DNA of 64,000 nucleotides from Eublepharis macularius. Its lineage: Eukaryota > Chordata > Lepidosauria > Squamata > Eublepharidae. Each line of letters begins with the position of its first letter. The stretch's first letter is position 1. Shown piece after piece: positions 41,196-52,600 of the stretch. The translations under genes and the position numbers were made by a program. The stretch spans positions 11,923,868 through 11,987,867 of the forward strand of contig NC_072791.1 in NCBI RefSeq assembly GCF_028583425.1. The letters run 5' to 3'. The notes under the pieces are model-generated. The model searched no databases, was not told where the DNA came from, and saw only the letters and a list, made by a program, of their open reading frames with translations.

Positions 41196-42540
41196 GAAGT
41201 TTCTCAGAGATACATCAGTAAAGGCATAGGGAGTAACTATAGACTGTATTATTATTTCTGTAACTATGATCCTAATGGCTAGATCCTATGTTGTTTAATA
41301 TGTCTATCTTAGAATTACATATGCATTGTTTCAACAGTTTCTCAACTTTACATTGGATTTCTGCAGGTTTTACATCTTTCCAAATTTCATGTATATAACT
41401 TATTACATATGAACTGAAATGCCTTGAAATTGACCGTAAGGACTCACACTGCGTAATTCACCTGGAGTCTCAGTGAGAAAGGGAGAATATAAATAAAGTA
41501 AATAAATAAAGAAATACAAATGAATAGAATTGCGGGCTCTGCCCGCCTTTCTCCACTCACTGTATTTAACAATAGTTTGATAACTGAGTGAGCAATTCTG
41601 TCTCCTGCCAAAAGAGCAGCAACTCTACCGGATGAAGCAATGGCAAGAGCTCTCATTCTTTTGTTCTCCTCTCCTCCAGTTTATAACCACAACAACCCCA
41701 TGTGGTAGGTCTGTTGAGAGGATGTGACTGGCTCAGAGTCAGCCAGCACTCTGGGACTCAGATGGGTACATGTGTCTGGACTGTGGCCTCAGAAATGCCC
41801 CCCTGAGCGAGTGCAAGTAGCTGACTGGCAACACTGGGATCAAAGTATACCAGAATCATTACAGCCCCATTTACTTACTAACTTAACCTACTTCATGTAC
41901 CCCCAATCTTTTTCCCTAGCGGGGACCCAAGGTAACTTCCGTAAGTCCGCTCTCCTTGTGGGGTTAGGCTGAGTGTGTGTGGCTGGCTCAAAGTCACCCA
42001 ATGGGTCTATGGCAGATCTTAAGTCCAACACTCTAACCACTATGCCACACTGCCTCTTTACATCACTATCCCAGATCTGGGGGAAGATGCCCACAGCTAA
42101 ATGCCAAGAACACAGAATTGAACTGGATCAAAGCGAATAGAAGAACGAATAAAAATATTTACAGAGCAAAGGAAGATGAAGGTAGATGCAATAACATGAG
42201 CAAGCATATGCACGCACAATAGTACACTCAATCCTTATGCCTAAGAAATCCCATTAAAACGATTCTGTCTAAAAAAGGTAGTAAACATGAGAATAACCAA
42301 CCAAATAACTAACGTTTCTTGAAGTGGAAATCCCAGAGCATCTCATGAAAGGAGTGGCAAAAGGGGGTTGGGGGAAGACTATACCTTGGTCTTACCTGTC
42401 TTGCCATAGAGTTGCAGTTTTGTAGTAATGAAGTTAAGGGGCGTTGCCTTCCTGCACCCTCCAAACCCTGGCTAACACTATGATGAAGTTCTTGGGAGCG
42501 GCTGTAATCCTGGGCAGCTGCTCATCCACAAGGGGAGGTC
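41196..42540. other. Unit 3 left part, repeats only
   Basis: Colinear with 21116-22400, including the tRNA-like minus-strand repeat near 41965-42055. No gene seen. Confidence 0.4.
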
Positions 42541-42559
42541 CCTAAGTATGGGGTGCAAA

Positions 42560-43195
42560 TATCCAGAAGTGGTGACAAAGAGAGACTCCAGTGTTCTCCC
42601 TTGCAGGGTTCTTGGAAGGGGGAAAGGGGCAAGCACTTCCTAACATCAGTCCTCTGTCTGGGGCTCGCTCCCCTTCTCAGAGAGCACCTGCCTGGATTGC
42701 TTCTATTTGGACAGGGCGGCCCTCCAGACCCTGTGCAAGGAGCTCGGCCCGCTGCTACACGGCCAAGACTCAGTACCCAGGGCAATCCCGCTGCTGCAGA
42801 AGATGCTGCTTTCCCTCCACTTCCTGGGGACTGGGTGCTTCCAGGGCATGGTGGCAGAGGCCCTGGAGGCCTCCCAATCCTCAGCCAGCTGACACTGCCC
42901 CTAGGAGGTGGCCGACCATAACCTAGGCCCAGGATTCCCTGCCTCATCCCCACCTCATCCCCACTGGGCATCACACCCCCAGGAAAGCAGTAGCGGCTGC
43001 CAGTGGAGCCAACTTTCCAGGACGTCTTGGATGCCCGCAATAGCTGTATACTATCCTCTGGCATACGGAAGCTCTGACGCAGAAGCTCCGCTAGTATCCA
43101 GCAGAGGATGCCCCTCAGGGAGCCGTGGCCGAGGACTCCACCCCATGATCATCTCTCAACCCCTGCTAGCACCCCAATAAAGATGGTTTTAAACT
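42560..43195 (+). pseudogene. Harbinger transposase remnant with 3' end, copy 3
   Basis: Frame at 42707 encodes MDRAALQTLCKELGPLL, closest to copy 1. The 3' part with AATAAA near 43177 is retained as in copy 2. Inactive. Confidence 0.55.
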
Positions 43196-43734
43196 TCTGA
43201 GTGTCTCATGCCATTGCTTGAGATGGAGCTCAGGAACCCCCTTGCACAAGGGGTGAACCCGGTGGGTTGTGCACCATCGGGACACCCAGGGACGCCTCCC
43301 TGTCATGCACCCTGGGACATGACCCTGTGTTGTATGGCAACACTCGTGTAGCCAGCTGCCTGGCAGAGAGCATGCCCCCTTGGGGGCTGCCCAACTTGGA
43401 GGGGCAGGTGTTGGTCCAGAGGGGTCAGAGGCATTGCAACAGGCCGTTCTGGGTTGGGGAAGCAATGGCCGCAACAGCTTCCTGGCATGCAGGCCGCTAC
43501 CCAGGGAGCAGCCCCTACTCAGCTGCCCTCACAGCATAGGTAGTAGGCAAAGGTATTTCACCAATTGCAAGCCTCTGTTTTTCCTTATGTGCCTGTCTTG
43601 CACACTTGCAAAGAGAGGCTTGGCTAGAGTAGCTGCGATTCTATCAGTGGGTTTTGAAAGGCCTGTTCCTTGCATTTCTGTGAATTCTATACTATTGGAG
43701 AAACAGGCCTGTAATTTTTTAAAGTTTATTTTAT

Positions 43735-43960
43735 TACAACAAACGACTAACAAAAGTTCACCCCATTAAACAGCTAATTTTTGTGGGGTCATGTACCACC
43801 TATACATCATCTTGTAGAAATTCTCTTTCAAATTAGAACATAATTTAAATTTTAGACCATAATGCCACATTTTCTCCCATTGGTCCATATGGATATTATA
43901 TCCAAATTTTTTAGCCCATTTAATCATGCAGTCCTTCACTTGTATTTGTCTTTGATAATG
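43735..43960 (-). mobile_element. L1 LINE 3' end, minus strand, shortened, copy 3
   Basis: Has the same internal loss as copy 1 (AAAAGTTCACCCCATTAAA). Encodes KENFYKMMYRWYMTPQK. Confidence 0.75.
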
Positions 43961-44132
43961 ATAGCAAGAGAGGGTTTTGTAAATGTCTCGAATCAAATGA
44001 TTATCCTATATAACGATGCAAGGGTAGTTGTGAGCATGATTCAGGAGAATCTGTTTTCCCCACACAAAGAACTGAAATGATAAATATCTGAAAACTTTTC
44101 ACTGTCTTCCAATTAACTTTTGATCCTTCCAG

Positions 44133-44212
44133 GGAAGGCCTTAAAGGCAACGATAAAATATTTGCCAAATCTTTGCAGCAGAGAGAATGCAACTTCTCTG
44201 TGGCCAGAGCAG
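44133..44212 (+). pseudogene. Stray exon-3 duplicate, copy 3
   Basis: 80 bp, CCTTCCAG acceptor, GTAAGTGT donor, open frame ending ...LWPEQ. See 2632-2710. Confidence 0.55.
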
Positions 44213-47061
44213 GTAAGTGTGGAACTGCAATTCATTGAACCTGGGTGACCGTGCTCCACCCACCCCTCCCTAGGCCAGCCTCAACCACTGGGGTGGTTAG
44301 CCCGCTTGGGGGGCGGGGTGAGAATCAGCAAGCTGGGTGAGCCAATTCCTCTCCTCTTTCTTACCTGTCAGTGCACCCTTGGCCCGCCTTGGAGTCAGCT
44401 ACCATGCAAAGCAACTTGAGTGATAGATTTGAATCGGACATTCTGAACTTTGCTCTTCTCCCCTGAGTGAGTGCAAAGTATTCCCCAGATCTTGTACATT
44501 TCCCCCTGTGCACTCTTGCCCCACCACCTTGTGCCCCATCTCCTGCCTGGTGTGCAAAGTCCCCACGGCAGGGAGCTCTTGGGCAGGGCCTCTGGCCATG
44601 CATCCACTTACCTTGGGCCATGGCCGCCCTGCCCGGGGTTGGGGTGGAGTGGGAGTGCATGGTGGGACTGGCAGGGGCAAGGTTGGACTATGGGAGCACC
44701 CCCCAAATTTCAGGCCAGGGGACTTGGCAAACCTACTGGTATTTGTTTAAATTTGTTTAATTTCATGGTATTCCAAGACCTTTTAGGCAGGGAAAGGGAA
44801 AATAAACTAGTGATATTTCAGTGTTTTCATTTCTAAAATATTGTTCTGCAGTGTCTTTAACACATCCCACTGATTTTTGCAGTATCACTCTTTGTTTAAT
44901 GCCTGTTCTGGCCAGTACTGGCTTTTTCGAAGTCCCCATGGAGGAGGGAGAAATGTACTTGAAACTGATTGTACTTATCTCATACTGTGGAATCCACCTT
45001 GAGTCTCAATGAGAAAGGCGGACTACAAATGACAAACATAAATAAATATAAGAGAGCGAATGGCCACTTTCAAGACTTCCCGTTATGTATGCATGGGAGG
45101 CTGGGGTCAGCCTGTCAAGTGGGGAGGGGAATTCTCTTCCCCCCCCCCCCAAATATTCCTGGATTTCCATCCAGGGGCAGAAACGGGATCAGGTTTTCTT
45201 TTGCAAAATGGTACAGAAGTTCGAGCGATTCTAACGATTGCCTCTTTATTTTGTTTCAATGTAAAAATAAATACATCCTCGGGCAGGACGGATGCACAAG
45301 TGGGTCCTTTGTGCTGTCTGGAGAGTCAAGCTAAGAGTTAAAGGGAAGGAGTCTCGGTTCCTAGAGAGGCCATGAGAAAGCAAGTCACCTGACTTGCCTC
45401 AGTCACTTCCTGTGTTAATTGGAAAAGGGGAGGAGAGGCAGCACTGGAGGACTTTTTAAAAAGAGGTAAGCAATGGACAAATATTTCCTTTGCAAAATGC
45501 CTCCCTGCTATTGGCCTGAGTAGCCAGAGGGCTCCATTGACCCCCAGGGCTTTCCTTCCTGCTCTCTGGCAGCTCCTCTTCCCTGGGGGTGGAGCGGAGT
45601 CCTTCTTGCAAGAAGGGATGCTTCTCCTGCTGTTTTTTCTCTGCGTTGGGCTCTTGCCTGCAACCTCTAGCAAAATAGCCTTTCTTTTGGTACCTCTTTA
45701 TTTTATTTCATTTGTTGAACATAATTTATAGCCTGCCTTTTCTCATGAGACTCGAGGCAGATTACACAGTGTAAGCCAATATGATCAATTGCTGAGACAT
45801 TCAATAAACAATGCAATAGAAATTTGAAATTTGAAGAAGCAGAAATCTGACACAGAGCTGAAACAATGTTGAAACAAAACATAAGTCAAGGGATATAACA
45901 TATTAACAATGTGTAGCAGCTATCTAATAGGTGCATTATTACAGCAAAAGGCATTACACAGTGGTATAAACTACAGTCCCCATCCCGTTACCAACACATT
46001 TGTGAATTACTGTCCAGCCCTATTGCCTGAGTAAAAAGCCCTCCTTTACATGCTCGTCATTTGTAGGCAACAGGAGAAGACACATTCTGGCCATGTTATG
46101 TAAACATAAAGAAAAAGTCTCTCTCCTTCCCCACCCCTGCCAGCCCTGGTAAATCGTGACCAAAGAGGGAGATACGTGATCAAGAAGCAGCCACGTGTTG
46201 ATGCAAAGATTTGATTCCAAAACACAGATCCTCAACGATCCCAGGGATTCTTCCATGGGGTCCCCCAAACTCACAGAGCCATGGGCTTGTTGAGTGATAT
46301 AGTGAGTTTTGGGGGACCTCATGTTAAAATGGTGAGGATCCATGAGGATTCTTGAATTCTTGTTTTTAAGCTGTGATGTGTTTGGTCTGTGCCAGCAAGG
46401 GGGCGGGGGATGCCTTTGACTAATCTTATGTCTTCACGTGTATAACAATTTGAGTAATAGTGGACAAGTGTAGTATTTGCTGATTTTCAGTCTGGCACCT
46501 GCAGAAGGCCCTGCTCAGAGGAGCAAAGCTGCTGTGGTGGGGCAATGATAGAGACGCTGTCCCGTAATTCTTTCCCTAAGCCTGGCAGTGCTGTAGTGCA
46601 GTCATATTCCCACGTGACTTTCCTGATTTTTCTTGCTGTTCTGGAATGGTAAACCTGCATTTTTGAAGGGTTCCCCTCTTCATTCGTCTATCGCTTACTG
46701 AAGGTGGAATGCTGCCTACAGACCCAGCACGCCTTTTCCCGGGAAACAAATCTGCAGTCTTGCAGGTGACTTCTGTAGCCTGGCGCACTTTGATTTCCTT
46801 TGCTAATGCAAGATCTTTGGCTTCTAGAATTTTGCCTGTCCTTTTAAAATTACGCACACCTCAAGCAATCTGATCCATGCTTAATGATCCTTTCTTAAGC
46901 CCTCCAGAGTCACGTGTCAGTCTTGGGTTTCTCAAATGAGCCACCGAACTCTGAAAAATCTCTACTTGCCTTTGCTTCCTTGTATGCCAAAAGTATTTGT
47001 TTATTGAGACAATTTTTGTGCTTCCTCTCGTTTGCGTGCGTGTGTAACCTACTCTTTGCAG
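44213..47061. other. Upstream segment before copy 3 SCAN exon
   Basis: Orthologous to 2711-5554; at informative sites (for example TTACATGCTCGTCATTTG near 46046) it agrees with copy 1 against copy 2. No supported exon. Confidence 0.35.
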
Positions 47062-47159
47062 AAGATCATAGATCCAGCAGCTGCCTTGAAAAAAGTATCT
47101 GGCAGAGGAGGAAGGCGATCCACTGGTGCAGGTGGAGGCTGTTTGGAGAGGAAGGGAGG

Positions 47160-47552
47160 ATGAAGGGAGAAGTAAACTCAGTCAGTCCAGAATCAAGAAA
47201 AGGCCCTGATGACATGGAGGATGGGAGCAGAAGGGAACTGTGGGAAGGAACCTTGCAGAGGAGCCTGGGAGAGTATTTTCCCCACTTCAGGCACTTCCGT
47301 TACCAGGAGGCTGAAGGGCCCCGAAAGGTCTGCAGCCAACTCCACCGCCTTTGCCTCCAGTGGCTGAAGCCAGAAAGGCACAGCAAGAAGGAGATCCTGG
47401 ACCTGGTGATCCTGGACCGGTTCCTGACCATCCTGCCCCCGAAGATAGAGAGCTGGGTCAGGGAATGTGGACCGGAGAGCAGTTCCCAGGCGGTGGCCCT
47501 GGCAGAAGGGTTCCTCCTGAGCCACGCAGATGACAAGAATCCAGACCAGGAG
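47160..47552 (+). CDS. SCAN-KRAB-ZNF gene copy 3, exon 1: SCAN domain
   Basis: Same start, length and splice sites as the other copies (acceptor TTTGCAG ending 47061, donor GTAAGAGG at 47553). SCAN spans residues ~41-122: [46 protein letters not shown]. Differences: D18 for A in GPDDMEDG, and Y39 for D in SLGEYF. The exon is copy 2-like while its flanks are copy 1-like, which suggests gene conversion. The predicted full protein is 705 aa over five exons spanning 12.7 kb. Confidence 0.88.
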
Positions 47553-47715
47553 GTAAGAGGGATTCCTCTAGGTAGTATGTGGGGCACAGGATATGATCAG
47601 AGATATCGTCAAAATCCATACAGATGGCCCCAACTTTTTCAGACCCCGTCCCCATCGTAAAACGGTTCTTTTTCTCAATAGTTTCCCCTTTGTGGGATCC
47701 CTGCTTCTCTTTCAG

Positions 47716-47758
47716 GTGCAGGAAAGCATCAACTGTTGCCTCGGAGCAGCTTTTCTAG
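47716..47758 (+). CDS. Copy 3 exon 2: 43-nt linker exon
   Basis: VQESINCCLGAAFL plus one base; TTTCAG acceptor, GTAAGATC donor. Identical to the other copies. Confidence 0.75.
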
Positions 47759-47929
47759 GTAAGATCTAAAGGGCTGTCCTACCCACTCGATGGCCTCTTT
47801 GAGTTTAGGTGGGCTGCTTTTATTCCCCTGACCTCAGTCGAGTTGTGGGAAAGATGCTCACCTGAGCTTCTCGCTTTAGAAATATCCATTTGGGGAAGCC
47901 AAAACCTAGAACTGATTTAAAATGTTCCT

Positions 47930-48110
47930 TTCTAGAGCAAGGAGATAGAGCACATGGTTGGTGGCGAACTGCAAGCTTTTCTGGATGAGGCCAATAGATC
48001 AGATCCTATCCAGTCTGGTTTTAGGCTTGGTCATGGGACTGAAACAGCTTTGGTCACCCTGAGGGATGACCTATGTCGAGTGATGGACAAAAGAATCGCC
48101 GCCCAGCGAA
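47930..48110 (+). mobile_element. Old CR1-type LINE fragment, copy 3
   Basis: Encodes ELQAFLDEANRSDPIQSGFR and LGHGTETALVTL. The endonuclease part seen in copies 1 and 2 is missing (about 780 bp). Confidence 0.6.
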
Positions 48111-48469
48111 GTAGGCAGTGTTATTTCACCAATTGCAAGCCTGCCTTTTTCCTTATGTGCCTGTCTTGCACACTTGCAAAGAGAGGCTTGGCTACAGTAG
48201 CTACGATTCTATCAGTGGTGTTCGAACAGCCTATTCCTCGCATTTCTGTGAATTCTCTGCTACTGGAGAAACAGGCCTGTATTTGTCTTTGATAATGATA
48301 GCAAGAGAGGGTTTTGTAAATGTCTGGAATCAAATAATTATCCTATATAAGGATGCAAGGGTAGTTGTGAGCATGATCCAGGAGAATCTGTTTTCCACAC
48401 GCAAAGAACTGAAAGGCTAAATACCTGAAAACGTTTCAATGTCTTCCAATTATCTTTTGATGCTTCCAG

Positions 48470-48549
48470 GGGAGGCCTTGAAACCAACAATAAAATATTT
48501 GCCAAATCTTTGCAGCAGAGAGAATGCAACTTCTCTGTGGCCACAGCAG
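48470..48549 (+). CDS. Copy 3 exon 3: 80-nt linker exon
   Basis: GEALKPTIKYLPNLCSRENA...LWPQQ; CTTCCAG acceptor, GTAAGTGTGG donor. The following intron is 7.5 kb because it holds the CR1 and the Gmr1-type element. Confidence 0.75.
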
Positions 48550-49063
48550 GTAAGTGTGGAACTGTAATTCATGAACCTGGGTGAGTTCGTGCACCACCCA
48601 CCCCTCCCTAGCCTAGGAAGAACAACTTGCTCCCCTTGTATTGGCTTCCCAATCTTTAAGAAAGGGAGGGAGGATGACCCGGGAAACTACAGGCCGGTCA
48701 GTCTGACTTCTGTTGCTGGGAAGATATTTGAATAGATTTTAAAGGGATCAATCTGTAAGCATCTGAAGGACCACTCAGTGATCCGGGGAAGTCAGCATGG
48801 TTTTGTTCCTAACAGATCTTGCCAGACCAACCTGGTTTCCTTCTTTGATCGAGTGACCAGCTTACTGGATCGGGGGAACTCTGTTGACGTGATTTATCTG
48901 GATTTCAGTAAAGCTTTTGATAAGGTCCCCCATGACATTCTGATGGGCAAACTGGAAGACTGTGGAATAGACTATAGGACAGTTCAGTGGATAGGGAACT
49001 GGTTGGAGGACCGCACTCAAAGAGTGGTGGTCAACGGCGTTTCATCAGATTGGAGGGAGGTGT

Positions 49064-49493
49064 TGTAAAGAGCAGGTGCCCCTCTGGCTCCGTGCTGGGT
49101 GCTGCTAACAGCCACCCAGGTTCCAAGAAGCACTTAGAGGAGTAATTTCACCTGCTTCACACAAGACCCGCCAGGAGTCTCTGGGTTCTTAGCCTGGAGG
49201 ACCCTGCACACAGCAGCCAGACACTCGAGCTTTAGGCAAAATAGTTATTTATTAAATCAAATAAAGCCACACTAAAAGCAACAGCAATGGCAATAAATTA
49301 CAAAAGGAAAAGAAAACCCAAATCTAACTTGGCTAGCACTAACCAACAGATGAGTACAAAGCTTGTCCTTGGCGTCGACCAACTAACTCCTCCCCGCCCA
49401 CGCCAACCCTTTATCTTAACGAGGAGGAGGAACCACCTAATCTCGGCACAGCCCAGGTGCATTCAATTCACTAACTATCTGCCGTTCTAGACA
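49064..49493 (-). repeat. LTR (3' LTR of the Gmr1-type element)
   Basis: Starts TGTAAAGAGC and ends GTTCTAGACA on the + strand; 430 bp, the same length as the other LTR. Confidence 0.93.
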
Positions 49494-49504
49494 TCCCCCC
49501 CAAT
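49494..49504 (-). other. Polypurine tract of the Gmr1-type element
   Basis: On the minus strand TTGGGGGGGA directly abuts the 3' LTR, the expected site of plus-strand priming. Confidence 0.7.
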
Positions 49505-49635
49505 TCTCCAACAAGGCTATACAGGACATGGTGGAGAATTCACTTGAGTAGGGTATCATCCAAGGGTCTTACAGTCAGCATATAACAGATATAACACCTC
49601 ACTGCATCATACAAGTTACACTGCTCACTACAGCC

Positions 49636-52600
49636 TTAATCATCTTCTTCATGACACCTGGACAAAGCATCAGCTAAAATGTTATCTTTCCCCTTGATGT
49701 GTATTACATCAAAGGAGAAGTCTTGCAAGCTTAAGGCCCACCTCATCACCCTGGAATTTGTCTCCTTCATCCTGTGGATGAATGTAAGGGGATTATGATC
49801 TGTCTCTAGATGGAAATGAGTTCCCCTTAGATATGTTCTCAATTTATTAATTCCCCAGGTTAAGGCCAATGCCTCAATTTCGCCCACACTGTACCTCTTT
49901 TCTCTGGGTAGAAGTTTACGACTGAGGTACACTACAGGATGAAGACAATCATCTGAGCCCTTCTGCAGCAACACCACACCTAACCCATTCCTTGAGGCAT
50001 CAGTTCTCACAATAAAGGGTTCAGTGTAGTCAGGAGGTTTTAATACAGGGGCATGTGCTAGATATTGTTTAATGGCCTCAAATGCTTGTTGGCAAGCAGG
50101 TGTCCACTGAATTCTGATTGGAACGTCTTTCTTACACAAGTCAGTTAGAGGAGCTGCCAGATCACTATAGTTGGGAATAAAGCGACGATAAAACCCAGCA
50201 GCACCTAAAAAACTCTGGACTTGTTTTTTAGTGATAGGTGAAGGCCAGTTCATTATGGCATCAACCTTTGCTTTATGGGGTGCTATTTTCCCACCCCCTA
50301 TTTGATGTCCCAGATATAGCACGCTACTACTGGCAAGTTGACATTTTTGGGGCTTTACAGTAAGTCCTGCTTGCTGGATCCTCTGGAGCACCATATCCAA
50401 GTGTCTCAGGTGTTCCTCCCAAGTGGAACTAATCACTGCAATATCATCTTGAAAACTCACTGCAAATGTTAGTCCAGATAAGACTTGATCCATCAACCTT
50501 TGGAACACCTTGCTAGCTGTGCAGACTCCAAAGGGCAAGACTGTAAAACGAAACTGTCCGAGGAAACAAGAAAATGCAGTCTTCTCTTTAGCACTTTCAG
50601 AAAGCGGCAACTGCCAATAACCACTTGTAAGATCCACAGTGGAGATGTATTTAGCATGGGCCAGTCTCTCCAAAGTCTCCTCAACATTAGGTGATGGATA
50701 CTGATCCATTTTGCACAGCTTATTCAGCTTCCTATAATCCACACACAGGCGGTATTGCAAGGGATCTGTTTCATTGAGCCTTTTCTTTGGCACAATTACG
50801 AGATTAGAAGACCACTGGGATGAAGTTGGCTCAATAACTCCCATCTCTAACATTTGCTGTATTTCCTTTTCCACAACTTGCCGCAGGGGCCCCCTGATCG
50901 GATGCATAGGGCTCCTTACTGGTTCAGCATCTCCAGTGTCCAAATCATGCTCAATCAAATGTGTCCTGCCAGGCTTGTTAGTAAACAATAATTGATAGTC
51001 TTTCAACAACATCATCAGCTGCTCTTTTTGCTGAACAGACAAGTTTTCTCCCATAGGCAACTGAGCTATGCCATCAGGCCTCCCACAGTCACCCAGTAGG
51101 TCAGGGATTTCAAAATCCTGCTCAGGCCAGGTTGCTACTGAGAACTGTTTAGCAGTCCTTGGCACAAATTTCTTCAGACGGTTTATATGAGACAGTAAGG
51201 TGCCTTTAACTGGGTCACAAATCTTATAATTGTTATCCTCACAGCACTCCACAACTTCATAAGGGCCCTCCCATTGAAGATCCAACTTCCCAGGAATTCC
51301 AGGAGTTAGAATCAATGCTAAGTCCCCCTTCTGCAAGGTTCTAACCTTAGCTGTCCTATCAAAATAGGCTTTATTCCTCCCTCGAGCTTCTTCCAAAGCC
51401 TCTAAAGCTATTGCTTGGACTCGCTTTAAGTTCTCTTGCAAATTAACAAAAAACTGGGTAACAGATTTTGATTGATCAAGGGTTGTTACACCCTCCCACT
51501 TTTGACGTATCAGATGCATCAGTCCTGCAATCTTTCTACCAAACATTACCTCGTTTGGTGACAGGCCCCCTAATGATGGATGAGGGGCCTCTCTGTATGC
51601 AGAGACCAACAACTGTAAGTTTTGGTCCCATGTACCTTGTTTTCCATGGCAAAATGCCTTTATCATGCGGACAAGAGTTCCCCCCCAACGTTCAGCTGAG
51701 CCATGGGACTGAGGATGATATGCTGCTGAAAGATTTTGCCTTACTCCAGCCAATTCATACAGCTTTTGCATCAACTTATTAAGGAAGCAACTTCCTCTAT
51801 CTGAGGTGATAACTTGTGGCCACCCAAAAATAGCAATTTGATCTAATAAACCCTTGGCAACATTTTCGGCTGTAGCTGTTCTCAAGGGGACAGCTATGGG
51901 GTACCCAGAAAAATGATCCACTATAACTAAAATAAATCTTTTACCTGCCCGTGAGACTGGGAATGGTCCTTGGACATCCACTTGAATCTCAGCAAAGGGC
52001 TCAGGAATAATTGGTACCCTCTGAAGAGGTGCCTTTGCGTGATCTTTATTGTGGCCCACCTGCTGACATACCGGGCAACTAAGCACGTAGTCCTTAACAG
52101 TCTTTGCAACTCCAGGCCAGTAAAACACTGCACTAACCCTTGCTAAGGTACGCCGATATCCTTGATGTCCCCCAAGGGGTAAGTCATGAGCTGCTTTCAG
52201 AATTTCCTGCCAAAAACATTGTGGGACCACTAATTGCTTACTGGGCACTAGGTCCACTCCTTCTTTCTTTGGTATAAACTCTCTATAGAGTAATCCATTT
52301 TCCCAGAAGATTTTACTGTCCCCTGGGCTATTCATAGGCTGATTTGTATCGTGTGCTAATTCTCGACACTTCTGCAGAGCTGAACAAATCAACTGCTGCT
52401 GTTTAAATTCCTCAGGTGAAGAATCAAGGTCTGCTATGCTTTCACTTCCTTCACAGGAAAAAAGTTCCCTTTTCCCTTTTGCCGCGGCTGGAGCCTCCCC
52501 TCCGCACTCCCCCTCGTTAGGAGATGAAGCTAGTGGGGAAATTCCTGGGGTGGGGGCTTCCTCACTCATTTTCTGCCGGCTGCTGCCTAAAGGCGTTGCT

